A stretch of DNA of 20,116 nucleotides from NCBI GenBank assembly GCA_036746875.1, contig DAIODI010000026.1, positions 1-20,116 of the forward strand. The letters run 5' to 3'. This document shows positions 1 through 10,334 of this stretch, piece by piece (position 1 is the first letter of the stretch; every line of letters begins with the position of its first letter). The translations under genes and the position numbers were made by a program. This stretch comes from DAIODI01 sp036746875 (GTDB lineage Bacteria > Pseudomonadota > Alphaproteobacteria > Rhizobiales > Aestuariivirgaceae). The notes beneath the pieces are model-generated. The model was not told the DNA's origin and searched no databases. It saw nothing but the letters and a program-made list of their open reading frames with translations.

Positions 1-63
1 GCCGATGGCCGCAAGCAGCAGCGGCGTCGAGGCGGTGATGATGGTGAGGATCAGGTTCTCCAC
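1..63 (-). CDS. BMP-type ABC transporter, second permease (N-terminal fragment)
   Basis: Only the first 21 codons lie in the window; the rest continues past position 1. From a GTG start at 63 the reading is VENLILTIITASTPLLLAAI followed by G, which matches the usual beginning of the second permease of nucleoside/purine BMP-family ABC transporters. The preceding permease stops at 74-76, and an AGGG ribosome-binding sequence lies 7 bases before the GTG. An ATG at 77 gives only a short dead-end frame, so GTG is preferred. The protein would form the transmembrane channel with the permease encoded just upstream. The family assignment rests on a short N-terminus plus gene order. Confidence 0.72.
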   Translation of the reverse strand, partial: MENLILTIITASTPLLLAAIG

Positions 64-73
64 GTTCGGGCCC

Positions 74-1156
74 TCATGCCGTCTCGCCGCGCGCGGGGTT
101 GAAGCCGCGGTCGATCCTCAGCCGATAGAGAATGAAGGTGTCGCAGGCGAGGACATAGAACAGCAGGATTCCCTGGAACACCCGCGACACCTTGTCGGAG
201 ATGCCGAGCGCCACCTGCGCGCCCTCGCCGCCGAGATAACTCACCGCCAGCAGCAGCCCGGCGAACAGCGCGCCCACCGGATTGAGGCGGCCGAGAAAGG
301 CGACGATGATCGCGGTGAAGCCGTACGCCGGCGAGATCGAGGGCTGAAGCTGGCCCACCGTGGACATCACCTCGATGATCCCGGCAAGACCGGCGAGCCC
401 GCCCGAGAGCAGCAGCACGAACCACACCAGGCGGTCGCGCGAGAACCCGGCGAAGCGCCCGGCGCGCGGCGCGCTCCCCGTCACCTTCACCTCGAAGCCG
501 GTGAGCGTGCGCCCCATCAGCACGGCGAGCCCGGCGACGGCGGCGAGCGCGATCAGCGATCCCAGATGCACCGTGCCGCCGAGCGTCGGCAGCGTCTGCC
601 AGCCCTCGAAGCTCACCGTCTTGGGGAAGTTGAAGCCTTGCGGATCGCGCCATGGCCCGCGCACCAGCCAGTCGAGCAGCAGCTGCGCGACGTAGACGAG
701 CATCAGGCTGGTCAGGATTTCGCTGGCGCCGAAGCGCGTCTTGAGCAGCGCCGGGATGGAGGCCCAGGCCATGCCCCCGGCGACGCCGAGAAGAAGCATC
801 AGCGGCAGGACCGCCGGAGACTGCCAGCCCGTGAAGAACACCGGGATCGCCCCGCCGAGGATCGCGCCCGCTGTCAGTTGCCCCTCCGCGCCGATATTCC
901 AGACGTTGGCGAGGTAGGCGACCGACAGTCCGGCCCCGATCAGCACCAGCGGCGTCGCCTTGACGACCAGCTGTTCCAGCGACCACAGGGTGGTGAACGG
1001 CTCGATGAAGTAGACGTAGAGCGCCTTGAGCGGATCGTGTCCGGCAAGCGCGAAGATCGCCGCGCCGGTGATCACGGTGAGCGCGATGGCGATGAGCGGC
1101 GACACCAGCGCCATCGCCTGCGACTGCTCGGCGCGCTTCTCAAGCGTGAGCCGCAT
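74..1156 (-). CDS. BMP-type nucleoside/purine ABC transporter permease
   Basis: This 360-residue inner-membrane protein has the length and motifs of the first permease of BMP-family (YufP/NupB-like) ABC importers. Strongly hydrophobic segments alternate throughout, starting at about residues 15-38. The family hallmark NIGAEGQL lies near residue 87, and a PAYGFTAIIVAFLGRLNPVG segment lies in the C-terminal third, as in other members. The ATG start at 1156 lies 17 bases inside the end of the upstream ATPase gene, which implies translational coupling. Placement after xdhABC suggests import of nucleosides or purine bases feeding xanthine dehydrogenase; this substrate is inferred from context. The lipoprotein that would bind the substrate is not in the window. 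Confidence 0.93.
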   Translation of the reverse strand: MRLTLEKRAEQSQAMALVSPLIAIALTVITGAAIFALAGHDPLKALYVYFIEPFTTLWSLEQLVVKATPLVLIGAGLSVAYLANVWNIGAEGQLTAGAILGGAIPVFFTGWQSPAVLPLMLLLGVAGGMAWASIPALLKTRFGASEILTSLMLVYVAQLLLDWLVRGPWRDPQGFNFPKTVSFEGWQTLPTLGGTVHLGSLIALAAVAGLAVLMGRTLTGFEVKVTGSAPRAGRFAGFSRDRLVWFVLLLSGGLAGLAGIIEVMSTVGQLQPSISPAYGFTAIIVAFLGRLNPVGALFAGLLLAVSYLGGEGAQVALGISDKVSRVFQGILLFYVLACDTFILYRLRIDRGFNPARGETA

Positions 1157-2735
1157 GCGCCCCCGCTGCGCTGCTCGCGGCGCGGCTCCGTTCGTGCGCC
1201 CCCGCCATCAGCAGCCCGATGCGTTCGGTGTCGAGGCTCGCCGCCGGATACGCCGCCGACAGCTCGCCGCGCGAGATGACGGCGATGCGGTCGGCGATCT
1301 CGAAGATCTCGTCGAGGTCCTGGCTGATGACGAGCACCGCCGCGCCGCCGCGCGCCAGATCCACGAGCGCCTGGCGGATCAGCGCCGCCGCGCCCGCGTC
1401 CACCCCCCACGTCGGCTGATTGACGACGAGCACCGCCGGGCTGCGGTCCATCTCGCGGCCGACGACGAATTTCTGCAGGTTGCCGCCGGACAGGGCGCGG
1501 GCTTCCGGATCGGGCTTGCCGCGCCGCACGTCGAAGGCCGCGCACACCCGCTGCGCGATCGCCCGCGCCAGGCCGCGGTCGATCATCCGGTGGCGGATCA
1601 TCCCGGCGTCGGCGTGGCGCGACAGGATCACATTCTCCGACAGCGTGAACCCCGGCACCGCGCCGTGGCCGAGGCGCTCCTCGGGCACGAAGGCCGCGCC
1701 AAGCTTGCGGCGCGCGTCGACGCCGAGACGGCCGGCGTCCGTCCCGTTCAGCCGCACCATGGCCGCCCGCTCCACCAGCCGCTCGCCCGACAGCGCCGCG
1801 AACAGCTCCGACTGGCCGTTGCCGGCGACGCCTGCGATGGCCACCACCTCGCCGGAGCGAACCTCCAGCGATACGCGATCGAGGCGCACGGCGAACGGCC
1901 CGTCAGGATCGAGCGAGAGGTCGTCGAGCGCCAGCAACTCGCCTTCCGGCGCCGCAGCCGCGCCGCCCTGCACCACATGAATGTCGGCGCCCACCATCAG
2001 CCGGGCGAGGCTCGCCGCCGTCTCCCGCGCCGGATCGATGTCGGCCGCCACCACCTTGCCGTGGCGCAGAATGGTGGCGTGGTGGCAGAGGCGCTTCACC
2101 TCCTCGAGGCGGTGGCTGATGTAGAGCACCGCACAGCCTTCGGCGGCGAGGCGCTCCAGGGTGGCGAACAGCCCCTCGGCCTCCAGAGGCGTGAGGACGG
2201 CGGTCGGCTCGTCCATGATGATGAGGCGCGGCTCCTGCAACAGGCAGCGCACGATCTCGATGCGCTGGCGCTCGCCCACCGACAGATCGGCGACCACGGC
2301 CTCGGGCCGCAGCGGCAACCCGTAGCTTGCGGAAACCGCCGCGATGCGTTGCGACAGCGCCGCGAGGTCGAAGCGGCCGCGCAGCGCCAGCGCGATGTTC
2401 TCGGCGACGGTCAGCGCCTCGAACAGCGAGAAATGCTGGAACACCATGCCGACGCCGAGGGCGCGCGCCGCCGCCGGGTTGTCGATCAGCACCGGCCGTC
2501 CCTGCCACACAAGCTCGCCCGCCGACGGCTGCAACGCGCCGTAGATGATCTTGACAAGGGTGGATTTTCCCGCGCCGTTCTCGCCGAGCAGCGCATGGAT
2601 CCGCCCCGGCATCACGTTCAGGGACACATCGTCGTTGGCCTTGAGCGTCCCGAACGTCTTGACGATCCCCCGCGCTTCCAGCAACGGCGTCGCCGCCCCG
2701 CCGCCCGCCGCGTCTTGATCGCGACCGGGCCTCAC
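1140..2735 (-). CDS. BMP-type nucleoside/purine ABC transporter, double ATPase subunit
   Basis: This 531-residue cytoplasmic protein has two fused ABC ATPase domains, as in YufO/NupA and RbsA-like importers. In domain 1 the Walker A is GENGAGKST (residues 51-59), the signature is LSVGERQR, and Walker B is LIIMDEPTAVLT. Domain 2 has the degenerate Walker A GVAGNGQSE, the signature LSGGNLQKFVVGREM, and VVNQPTWGVD in place of a normal Walker B, where the catalytic Glu is replaced by Gln. That asymmetry is normal for the family. The start is GTG at 2735, which overlaps the xdhC stop as GTGA. The open frame extends further upstream to 3185, but that stretch is antisense-free overlap with xdhC and has no family similarity. 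It energises the permeases encoded at 74-1156 and 1-63. Confidence 0.93.
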   Translation of the reverse strand: MRPGRDQDAAGGGAATPLLEARGIVKTFGTLKANDDVSLNVMPGRIHALLGENGAGKSTLVKIIYGALQPSAGELVWQGRPVLIDNPAAARALGVGMVFQHFSLFEALTVAENIALALRGRFDLAALSQRIAAVSASYGLPLRPEAVVADLSVGERQRIEIVRCLLQEPRLIIMDEPTAVLTPLEAEGLFATLERLAAEGCAVLYISHRLEEVKRLCHHATILRHGKVVAADIDPARETAASLARLMVGADIHVVQGGAAAAPEGELLALDDLSLDPDGPFAVRLDRVSLEVRSGEVVAIAGVAGNGQSELFAALSGERLVERAAMVRLNGTDAGRLGVDARRKLGAAFVPEERLGHGAVPGFTLSENVILSRHADAGMIRHRMIDRGLARAIAQRVCAAFDVRRGKPDPEARALSGGNLQKFVVGREMDRSPAVLVVNQPTWGVDAGAAALIRQALVDLARGGAAVLVISQDLDEIFEIADRIAVISRGELSAAYPAASLDTERIGLLMAGAHERSRAASSAAGAHAAHA

Positions 2736-3702
2736 GGCGCGGCCTTCCTGACGCCGGCGGGCCGCACGGCGAGGCTGGCGCGCTCCTGCGCCACCAGCAA
2801 CTCCACCGCCACCGAAGCGGCGATCACGGCCGGATGCTTGGAGGCGGGGCCAGACGCGCCGATCGGGCAGACGAGGCGGGCGACGGCGCCCGCTTCGACT
2901 CCGGCTTGCCGCAAGCGGCCCTCGAACCGCGCCCGCTTGGTGGCGCTGCCGATGAGGCCGACGTAAGCGAAACGGTTCGACCTCAGCGCGGCTTCGACGA
3001 TGGCGTAGTCGAGCGCGTGGCTGTGCGTCATGGCGAGCACAAGCGCGCTGTGCGGCGCGGCGGAGAGTTCCGCCGCCGGATCGTCGGCGGCGACGGTGGT
3101 GGCGCGGCCGGGGACGGCGGAAGGAAACGCGCCCGGCCGCCCGTCGATCCAGCGCACCGCGAAGGGCAGCGGGGCCAGCGCCCACACCAGCGCGCGCCCC
3201 ACGTGGCCGGCGCCGAACAGCAGCACCGGGCTCAGCGCCTCGCCGAAGCGCTCGATCACGGTCTCGCCCTGGCGCAGAAACGCCGGGCCGTCCGTCTCGG
3301 CGACGGCCTCCCGGACGATCCTCTCAGCGCAAGTCACGCCACGGGTGACGAGCGGCCCCGCCGCTTCGAGCGCCGCGAACGCCCGGGCCTGCCCGAGCGC
3401 CCCGGGGCCGAACGCCTCGAAGGTGATCTCCACCGCGCCGCCGCAGCACTGGCCCAGCGCCGGGCCGAGCGCGAACCGCTCGCGCGCCAGCGCATCGCCG
3501 CCGCCCCGCGCCAACCCTTGCGCCCGCGCCAGCGCCCGCCATTCGAGCGCGCCGCCGCCGATGGTGCCGGTGAAGCCCTGCGCCGTCAGCACAAGCCGGG
3601 CGCCAGCCTCGCGCGGCGCCGAACCGTCCACGGCGGAAATCGTCGCCATGACCGGCGTGCCGCCCGCCTCCAGATCGCGCACGATGGCGGCCCACACACC
3701 CA

Positions 3703-3703
<1 letters not shown>
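2732..3703 (-). CDS. xdhC: Xanthine dehydrogenase accessory protein XdhC
   Basis: XdhC binds molybdenum cofactor, promotes its sulfuration and delivers it to the XdhB subunit. The 323-residue protein has the two family domains. The N-terminal part carries DGSAPREAGARLVL and GGGALEW, then QCCGGAVEI with Cys86-Cys87, where the family places its cofactor-related cysteine. The C-terminal part carries a Rossmann-type FGAGHVGRAL (about residues 163-172) and the VGLIGSATKRARF and CPIGASGPASKHP motifs. The ATG at 3703 overlaps the xdhB stop as TGATG; a GTG one codon earlier (3706) is equally possible. It lies directly after xdhB and before the transporter ATPase, so it belongs to the same operon. Confidence 0.94.
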
Positions 3704-6021
<2,318 letters not shown>

Positions 6022-6280
6022 AGGCTCTGATCCCTGCCATCATGCGGCCGTCATGGCCGCACACCCTCCGGCCGGGAAGTGTACTCCGATTCCAGGCGCT
6101 TTCCACGCCGGATTGCGGCCCGTGCCGGGGAGGCCGGCCGGCGGTTGGGAGGCCGATGCGGCTGGCCGTCCCGGTGGATGTTCTGCGCTTCCGGGCGAAC
6201 CCGCCGCCAACCGCGCTATCCGGACTTGACACGCCATCCCGCGAAGGCAAAGCAGTTGTAACCTCAAACCTTGGGACGCC

Positions 6281-7252
6281 GTGCCGGAAATCCCACGCTC
6301 CAAAAAGGATCGGCTTCGCCCCGGGCCACCGCGTCTTCTGCTGGCCATGTATCGGCTCAGGAAAGAGATCTCTCGGCCATGGATCGATTTCTGCCGCAAC
6401 GTGATCGAGGCCTGCGTTCAGCCCCGTGCAGCTCTTCGCAATTATTCTGTTCTGCAACGAAATTCTTCGCGTATTCGCGAAGTCGCGCGATCGATCCACA
6501 CCAACGAAAATCTGAACTTTGTGTTCCTGTATCCGAAAGATACGCCGCTTTCCTATCTTGCGTTCTGTGCGATCGCCTCCGCGCAGCGCCACAACCCCGC
6601 GTGGAACACCATTCTGTACTGTTTCCATGAACCGACCGGAGCGTTCTGGGATCGCATAGAGGACTCCGTCAGGCTGGTTCTGCTGCAGGATTTTGAATTC
6701 TTCGGTATCGCCCGTATCCGCCACGGCGCGCACAAGGCTGATATCGTACGCCTGATGGCTCTTGCGGACGTTGGCGGCGTTTATCTCGATCTCGATACGA
6801 TAACGCTCCAGTCTTTCTTCACCCTGCCTGACGCGCAAGTCGTGCTCGGCTTTCAGGCGCATACGAAAGTCTCGCGCGGTGGTATCTGCAACGGCGTCAT
6901 CAAGGCGGACCGGAACGCGCGGTTCATCAGGACGTGGCTCAGACACTACGCGTGGTTCAGATCACGGGGACGGGGCCACAACTGGGCCCGGCACTCGGTG
7001 AAGTTGCCATTCAGACTCTACCTCGATGCAGGACCCGAGGTTCATGTCGTGCCCTTCGATTACTTTCACTATCCCCTGTGGATGAGCACAGATCGGCTGT
7101 TTGCAGAAGGTTCGGCGAACATCGCCTGCTACATGAAACCTGCACGGACGATTCACCTCTGGAGCCAGCATCTCAACCCCGCGCCGCGATCCTTTGCGGA
7201 CCTTCACCGGAGTTCCTTCATTGCCTCCGTCGTTGCCGAGCTCGAACCATGA
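6281..7252 (+). CDS. Glycosyltransferase with DXD motif (GT32 / Gly_transf_sug-like)
   Basis: This 323-residue predicted sugar transferase is cytoplasmic with no clear signal peptide. The diagnostic stretch is HKADIVRLMALADVGGVYLD (residues 151-170) followed by LDT: an acidic DXD (D170, D172) that coordinates the metal-nucleotide-sugar, set in the alpha-helix/strand context of the GT32-type 'glycosyltransferase sugar-binding region'. GTG at 6281 has GGGA 4 bases upstream; ATG at 6347 is a plausible shorter alternative. It overlaps the next gene by ATGA, forming a two-gene unit. GC is clearly lower than in the flanking xdh genes, and AT-rich codons are common, which suggests acquisition by transfer. 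The sugar and acceptor cannot be inferred; decoration of lipopolysaccharide or another surface glycan is the usual role. Confidence 0.82.
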   Translation: MPEIPRSKKDRLRPGPPRLLLAMYRLRKEISRPWIDFCRNVIEACVQPRAALRNYSVLQRNSSRIREVARSIHTNENLNFVFLYPKDTPLSYLAFCAIASAQRHNPAWNTILYCFHEPTGAFWDRIEDSVRLVLLQDFEFFGIARIRHGAHKADIVRLMALADVGGVYLDLDTITLQSFFTLPDAQVVLGFQAHTKVSRGGICNGVIKADRNARFIRTWLRHYAWFRSRGRGHNWARHSVKLPFRLYLDAGPEVHVVPFDYFHYPLWMSTDRLFAEGSANIACYMKPARTIHLWSQHLNPAPRSFADLHRSSFIASVVAELEP

Positions 7253-8127
7253 GCGCAAGCCCGCTGGTGTCGGTTGTCATGCCAGTCAGGAACGGCGGCG
7301 ACACGCTTCAACAGGCGTTGGAGAGCGTCGCGAGGCAAACCTACGCCAACCTTGAGCTTGTCATCGTCGACGACGGATCCGACAGGCCTGTCGACTCCGT
7401 GATACGCTCCTTGACCCTGGCGAATGTCCGGCTTCATCGATTCGAGACCGGCCGGGGTATCGCCGCTGCGCTGAACATGGGAATTTCCCTTGCTTCAGGG
7501 GAATTCATTGCGCGTTTCGATGGCGATGATGAAATGTATCCACACCGCATCGAACAACAGATTCGTTATCTCCTCGATCATTCGGACGTAGCCATACTTG
7601 GTAGCGGCGCAGATACTTTCGGTGATTACAATATTCAATTAGTTAATCCACTAGCTCACCAAAAAATAGTTGACTCATTTCTGGTGCAAAATCCGATGAT
7701 CCACCCCACCGTAGTTTTCAACAGACGCCGGATCGAGCCCGTCTATCCCGAGGAATTTCCCACCGATGAAGATTATCTTCTCTGGGCGACGCTGATACCG
7801 ATTGTCGAGTTCGCCAATCTGAACTCCAGCACCATCAGGTATCGCGTCAGCGTGCAGGGCAACCATTGGCATCTCGGCAAGAAGGCCGCAAAGATCAAAG
7901 CTGTCCAGACGTTTCTGGCCAACCATGGCGTGTCCGACCCGGAGCTGATCTCGGCCATCGTTGATCTGCAGATCAGCGGCCTGGTGAACAAGGCCCAGTT
8001 CCAGATCTTGCAAGACTACCGGAGCCTGGCCGACCAACGCAATCTTCCGAGACTGGGCAGATTCCACAAGCCGTTACAGCGTTCACGGAGCTATCGGGAT
8101 TTCGCCATCCTCAGCCTGCGCGCGTGA
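7249..8127 (+). CDS. Family 2 glycosyltransferase
   Basis: This 292-residue GT-A fold inverting glycosyltransferase opens with VSVVMPVRNGGDTLQQALES, followed by LVIVDDGSD (D41-D42) and FIARFDGDDEMYPHR (D91 onward), the nucleotide and metal-binding signatures of GT2. MIHPTVVF and the PTDEDYLLW segment further on match the acceptor-side region of small GT2 enzymes. ATG at 7249 overlaps the stop of the previous glycosyltransferase (ATGA). The frame continues open upstream to 6934, but only from 7249 does it show family similarity. The middle of the gene is strikingly AT-rich: 7621-7680 has 18 G/C of 60, with TTA, CTA and ATA codons rare in the neighbours. The 3' end converges on xdhA with 10 bases between stops. 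Confidence 0.9.
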   Translation: MSASPLVSVVMPVRNGGDTLQQALESVARQTYANLELVIVDDGSDRPVDSVIRSLTLANVRLHRFETGRGIAAALNMGISLASGEFIARFDGDDEMYPHRIEQQIRYLLDHSDVAILGSGADTFGDYNIQLVNPLAHQKIVDSFLVQNPMIHPTVVFNRRRIEPVYPEEFPTDEDYLLWATLIPIVEFANLNSSTIRYRVSVQGNHWHLGKKAAKIKAVQTFLANHGVSDPELISAIVDLQISGLVNKAQFQILQDYRSLADQRNLPRLGRFHKPLQRSRSYRDFAILSLRA

Positions 8128-8137
8128 AACTCTCCAT

Positions 8138-9655
8138 TCAGGCCGACGGGGCGAGCGGCCGAACGTGATCGAGGCGGGGCAGCCGTTCCAGCACCGTCTC
8201 GCGGCTGAAGGTGACGCGGGTCGCCGCCGGGTCGCCGCCGCGCGCCTCGGTCAGCGCCCGCACCAGCAGCGCCTTCGCCACGGCCATGCGGTAGTCCGCG
8301 GAGGCGCGGTGATCGGACAGCGGCGAGAAATCCGTCTCCAGCGCGTCGATCGCTTCGTTCCATCTGGTGCGGTCGGCGAGGCTCAGGCCGCGCAGCAGCC
8401 GCTCGGTGAGCAACGCCCGCTTCGGCGTGCCGGCCATGCCGCCATAAACGGCGCGCGCCGCCGTGACGTGGCCGTCCTCGACCGAGAAGCGGAACGCGCC
8501 GAGCACTGCGGAAATGTCCTGGTCGAACCGCTTCGAAACCTTGTAGCAGCGAAACATCTGGTTCGCCTCAAGCTTCGGCACGGTGACGGAAAGCGCAAAC
8601 TCGCCGGGCTCGCGATCCTGGCGGCGGTAGGCGAGGAAGAACTCCTCCAGCGGCATGGTGCGCACCCGGTCGCCCTTGCGCAACGTCAGCGTGGCCCCGA
8701 GCGCGATCAGCACCGGCGGCATGTCGCCGATGGGCGAGCCGTTGGCGATGTTGCCGCCGATGGTGCCCACCGCGCGCACCTGCTTGCCGCCGATGCGCCA
8801 GAGGAGATCGGCGATGTCGGGATCGACCCGCGCCAGCGCCGGCTCGGCCCGGGCATAGGTGCAGGCGGCCCCGATGGTGAGCGCGCTGTCCCCGTCGAGC
8901 ACGTCGTCGAGGCCGGCCACGCGGCCGAGGTGAATGATCCTTGACGGTCGCTGCAGACCCTTGGTGATCCACAGCCCCACGTCGGTGGCGCCTGCGACCA
9001 GCAGCGCGTCCGGGTTGGCCTCGTAGAGGGCGGCGAGCGAGTCGACCGTCGCGGGAGCGGCGAAGAAGCGATCGGCCGCGCCCACGAACACGTCACGGCC
9101 GTCGTCGAGGCCAGCGAGCGCCGCGGCGGTGCGCGCCGATTGCGCGCTGAAGGCGTCGGCGCGCGGACCCGAGCAAGCCGACAGGGCCGCATCGACGATC
9201 GGGCGGTAGCCGGTGCACCGGCACAGGTTGCCGGCGAGCCACTGGTTGACGTCCACGCGGTCGGGCTCCTCGCCCGAATGGAAGAGGGCGAACAGGCTCA
9301 TCACGAAGCCGGGCGTGCAGAAGCCGCACTGCGAGGCATGCCGCTCAACCATCGCCGCCTGAACCGGGTGCAGCCCGCCGGAGCGGGCGGAGAGATCCTC
9401 GACCGTGACAAGTTCGCAGCCGTCGATCTGGCCAAGCAGCCGGATGCAGCTGTTGACCGGCGCGTAGGCCACGCGATCCCCGTCGGGGCGTCCCACCACC
9501 ACCGTGCAGGCGCCGCAATCGCCTTCGGCGCAGCCCTCCTTTGTTCCGGTCGCGCGCTCCGCGAGGCGGATGTAGTCGAGGAGCGTGGTGGCGGGGTCGA
9601 ACCCCTCCACCGTCACTGTCAGTCCGCCGCGAAGGAACCGCACATGCTGGCGCAT
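8138..9655 (-). CDS. xdhA: Xanthine dehydrogenase, FAD and [2Fe-2S] subunit XdhA
   Basis: This is the small subunit of xanthine dehydrogenase, which moves electrons from the molybdenum centre through two [2Fe-2S] clusters to FAD and NAD+. It has 505 residues, normal length. The plant-type ferredoxin domain has C42, C47, C50 and C70; the second cluster domain has C110-x2-C113 and C145-x-C147 (NLCRCTGYRP). The FAD-binding domain follows from about residue 190, with VAGATDVGLW and TIGGNIANGSPIGDMPP, and a CO-dehydrogenase flavoprotein C-terminal domain completes it. ATG at 9655 overlaps the hiuH stop (ATGA), so it is coupled to hiuH. Its natural downstream partner xdhB is displaced by the glycosyltransferase pair. 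Confidence 0.96.
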   Translation of the reverse strand: MRQHVRFLRGGLTVTVEGFDPATTLLDYIRLAERATGTKEGCAEGDCGACTVVVGRPDGDRVAYAPVNSCIRLLGQIDGCELVTVEDLSARSGGLHPVQAAMVERHASQCGFCTPGFVMSLFALFHSGEEPDRVDVNQWLAGNLCRCTGYRPIVDAALSACSGPRADAFSAQSARTAAALAGLDDGRDVFVGAADRFFAAPATVDSLAALYEANPDALLVAGATDVGLWITKGLQRPSRIIHLGRVAGLDDVLDGDSALTIGAACTYARAEPALARVDPDIADLLWRIGGKQVRAVGTIGGNIANGSPIGDMPPVLIALGATLTLRKGDRVRTMPLEEFFLAYRRQDREPGEFALSVTVPKLEANQMFRCYKVSKRFDQDISAVLGAFRFSVEDGHVTAARAVYGGMAGTPKRALLTERLLRGLSLADRTRWNEAIDALETDFSPLSDHRASADYRMAVAKALLVRALTEARGGDPAATRVTFSRETVLERLPRLDHVRPLAPSA

Positions 9656-10174
9656 CAGCTTCCCCGGTAGGTGGAATAGCCGTAGGGCGAGAGAATCAGC
9701 GGCACATGATAGTGCGCCGCCGGATCGGCGATCAGGAAGCGGACCGGCACCTCGCCGAGGAACGGCGTGTCGTCCGCAACGCCGGCCGCGCGCTGGTAGT
9801 CCCCGGCGTGGAACACCAGCTCATACTCGCCTGCGGCGAGCGCTTCGCCTTCGAGGAGCGGACCGTCCACCCGCCCGTCCGCGTTCGTGACATGGCGCGA
9901 CAGGGCGGCGCGCGCGCCGCGGCGGCCGGTACGCCAGAGGTCGCCGCGCACGCCCGCGGCCGGCCGGCCNNNNNNNNNNCACCTCCCCCTCCCCCGCTGT
10001 GCCTCCCCCTCCCCCCCCGCCCGTGGGCCCGCCCCCCCCCCCCCCCGCCCCCCCCCCCGCCCGCACCGGCCCCCCCCCCCCCCCCCCGCGGCCGATACGC
10101 CAGAGGTCGACGCGCACGCCCGCGGCCGGCCGGCCGCGCGCGGCGTCAAGCACGTGGGTCGTCAGTCGTCCCAC
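9655..10174 (-). CDS. hiuH: 5-hydroxyisourate hydrolase, broken in this assembly by a scaffold gap
   Basis: This transthyretin-like enzyme hydrolyses 5-hydroxyisourate, the product of urate oxidation, on the way to allantoin. The N-terminal part reads GRLTTHVLDAARGRPAAGVR and the C-terminal part ends HYHVPLILSPYGYSTYRGS, the invariant C-terminal signature with the YRGS tetrapeptide. Between them the sequence holds 10 Ns, poly-C and a duplicated 46-bp segment, so the two halves are in different frames as given. Removing one repeat unit (166-base offset) rejoins them in frame as a 117-residue protein, the normal family size. GTG at 10174 is chosen because GGAGAGG lies 6 bases upstream and the product then begins like known members; a GTG nine codons earlier (10201) is possible. 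The gene leads the xdh operon. Confidence 0.85.
9924..9969. repeat. 46-bp direct repeat, left copy (assembly duplicate)
   Basis: This is identical to 10090-10135 except for two substitutions (9929 G versus A, 9944 C versus A). It abuts the run of Ns exactly, as expected when the same contig end is present on both sides of a scaffold join. It encodes the GRPAAGVR-DLWR segment of hiuH. Confidence 0.9.
9970..9979. other. Assembly gap of 10 Ns
   Basis: Ten undetermined bases lie inside hiuH. A fixed 10-N spacer is a common scaffolder convention and should not be read as a measured distance. Confidence 0.97.
9980..10089. other. Poly-C low-complexity tract, probable sequencing artefact
   Basis: About 110 bases are almost entirely C with scattered A, T and G, including uninterrupted C runs well over ten bases long. 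It sits between the Ns and the right copy of the 46-bp repeat and matches no part of a 5-hydroxyisourate hydrolase. It is most simply explained as homopolymer-biased low-quality sequence at a contig end. Confidence 0.85.
10090..10135. repeat. 46-bp direct repeat, right copy (assembly duplicate)
   Basis: This is the partner of 9924-9969, at an offset of 166 bases. In this copy the hiuH frame reads GVRVDLWRIGR, closer to the family than the left copy's GVRGDLWRTGR, so the right copy is probably the more accurate. Confidence 0.9.
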
Positions 10175-10205
10175 TTCCGGCCTCTCCGATGTCCCTGCCA
10201 CGGCC

Positions 10206-10240
10206 GTTATAGCCCACCGTCCGCGCCGCGCGAAGAAGCC
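10206..10240 (-). promoter_or_regulatory. Possible promoter for the hiuH-xdhA operon
   Basis: On the minus strand a TATAAC hexamer (10206-10211) lies about 32 bases ahead of the preferred hiuH GTG, at a distance suited to a -10 element. No convincing -35 hexamer is seen at the usual spacing. The 10202-10334 stretch is the divergent intergenic region shared with the peptidase gene at 10335, and no operator or riboswitch was recognised there. Confidence 0.3.
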
Positions 10241-10334
10241 GGCCGGCGGCCCGCCACGCCCTGCGTCAGGGTTCGGCGCCGGTCCGGTTCGCCCCTTGCG
10301 CGCGGACCCGCCGGGCCGCTAGCGTCGTCGCTTC

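Noticed and set aside
1026..2966. Long plus-strand open frame opposite the transporter ATPase and xdhC, rich in Arg, His and Ala.
   Set aside because: It is antisense to strongly conserved genes and has the low-complexity composition typical of GC-rich shadow frames. The same applies to 5-1279, 2834-3901 and 3799-6030.
6398..8175. A 14-base direct repeat (aacgtgatcgaggc) at 6398-6411 and 8162-8175, near the two ends of the glycosyltransferase insert.
   Set aside because: Both copies lie inside coding sequence (the first glycosyltransferase and the end of xdhA), not at the junctions, so they cannot be a target-site duplication. Most likely coincidence in GC-rich coding DNA.
9887..10322. Proline-rich or glycine-rich putative proteins across the poly-C tract.
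   Set aside because: They are translations of an assembly artefact around the ten Ns, with no real coding content outside hiuH.
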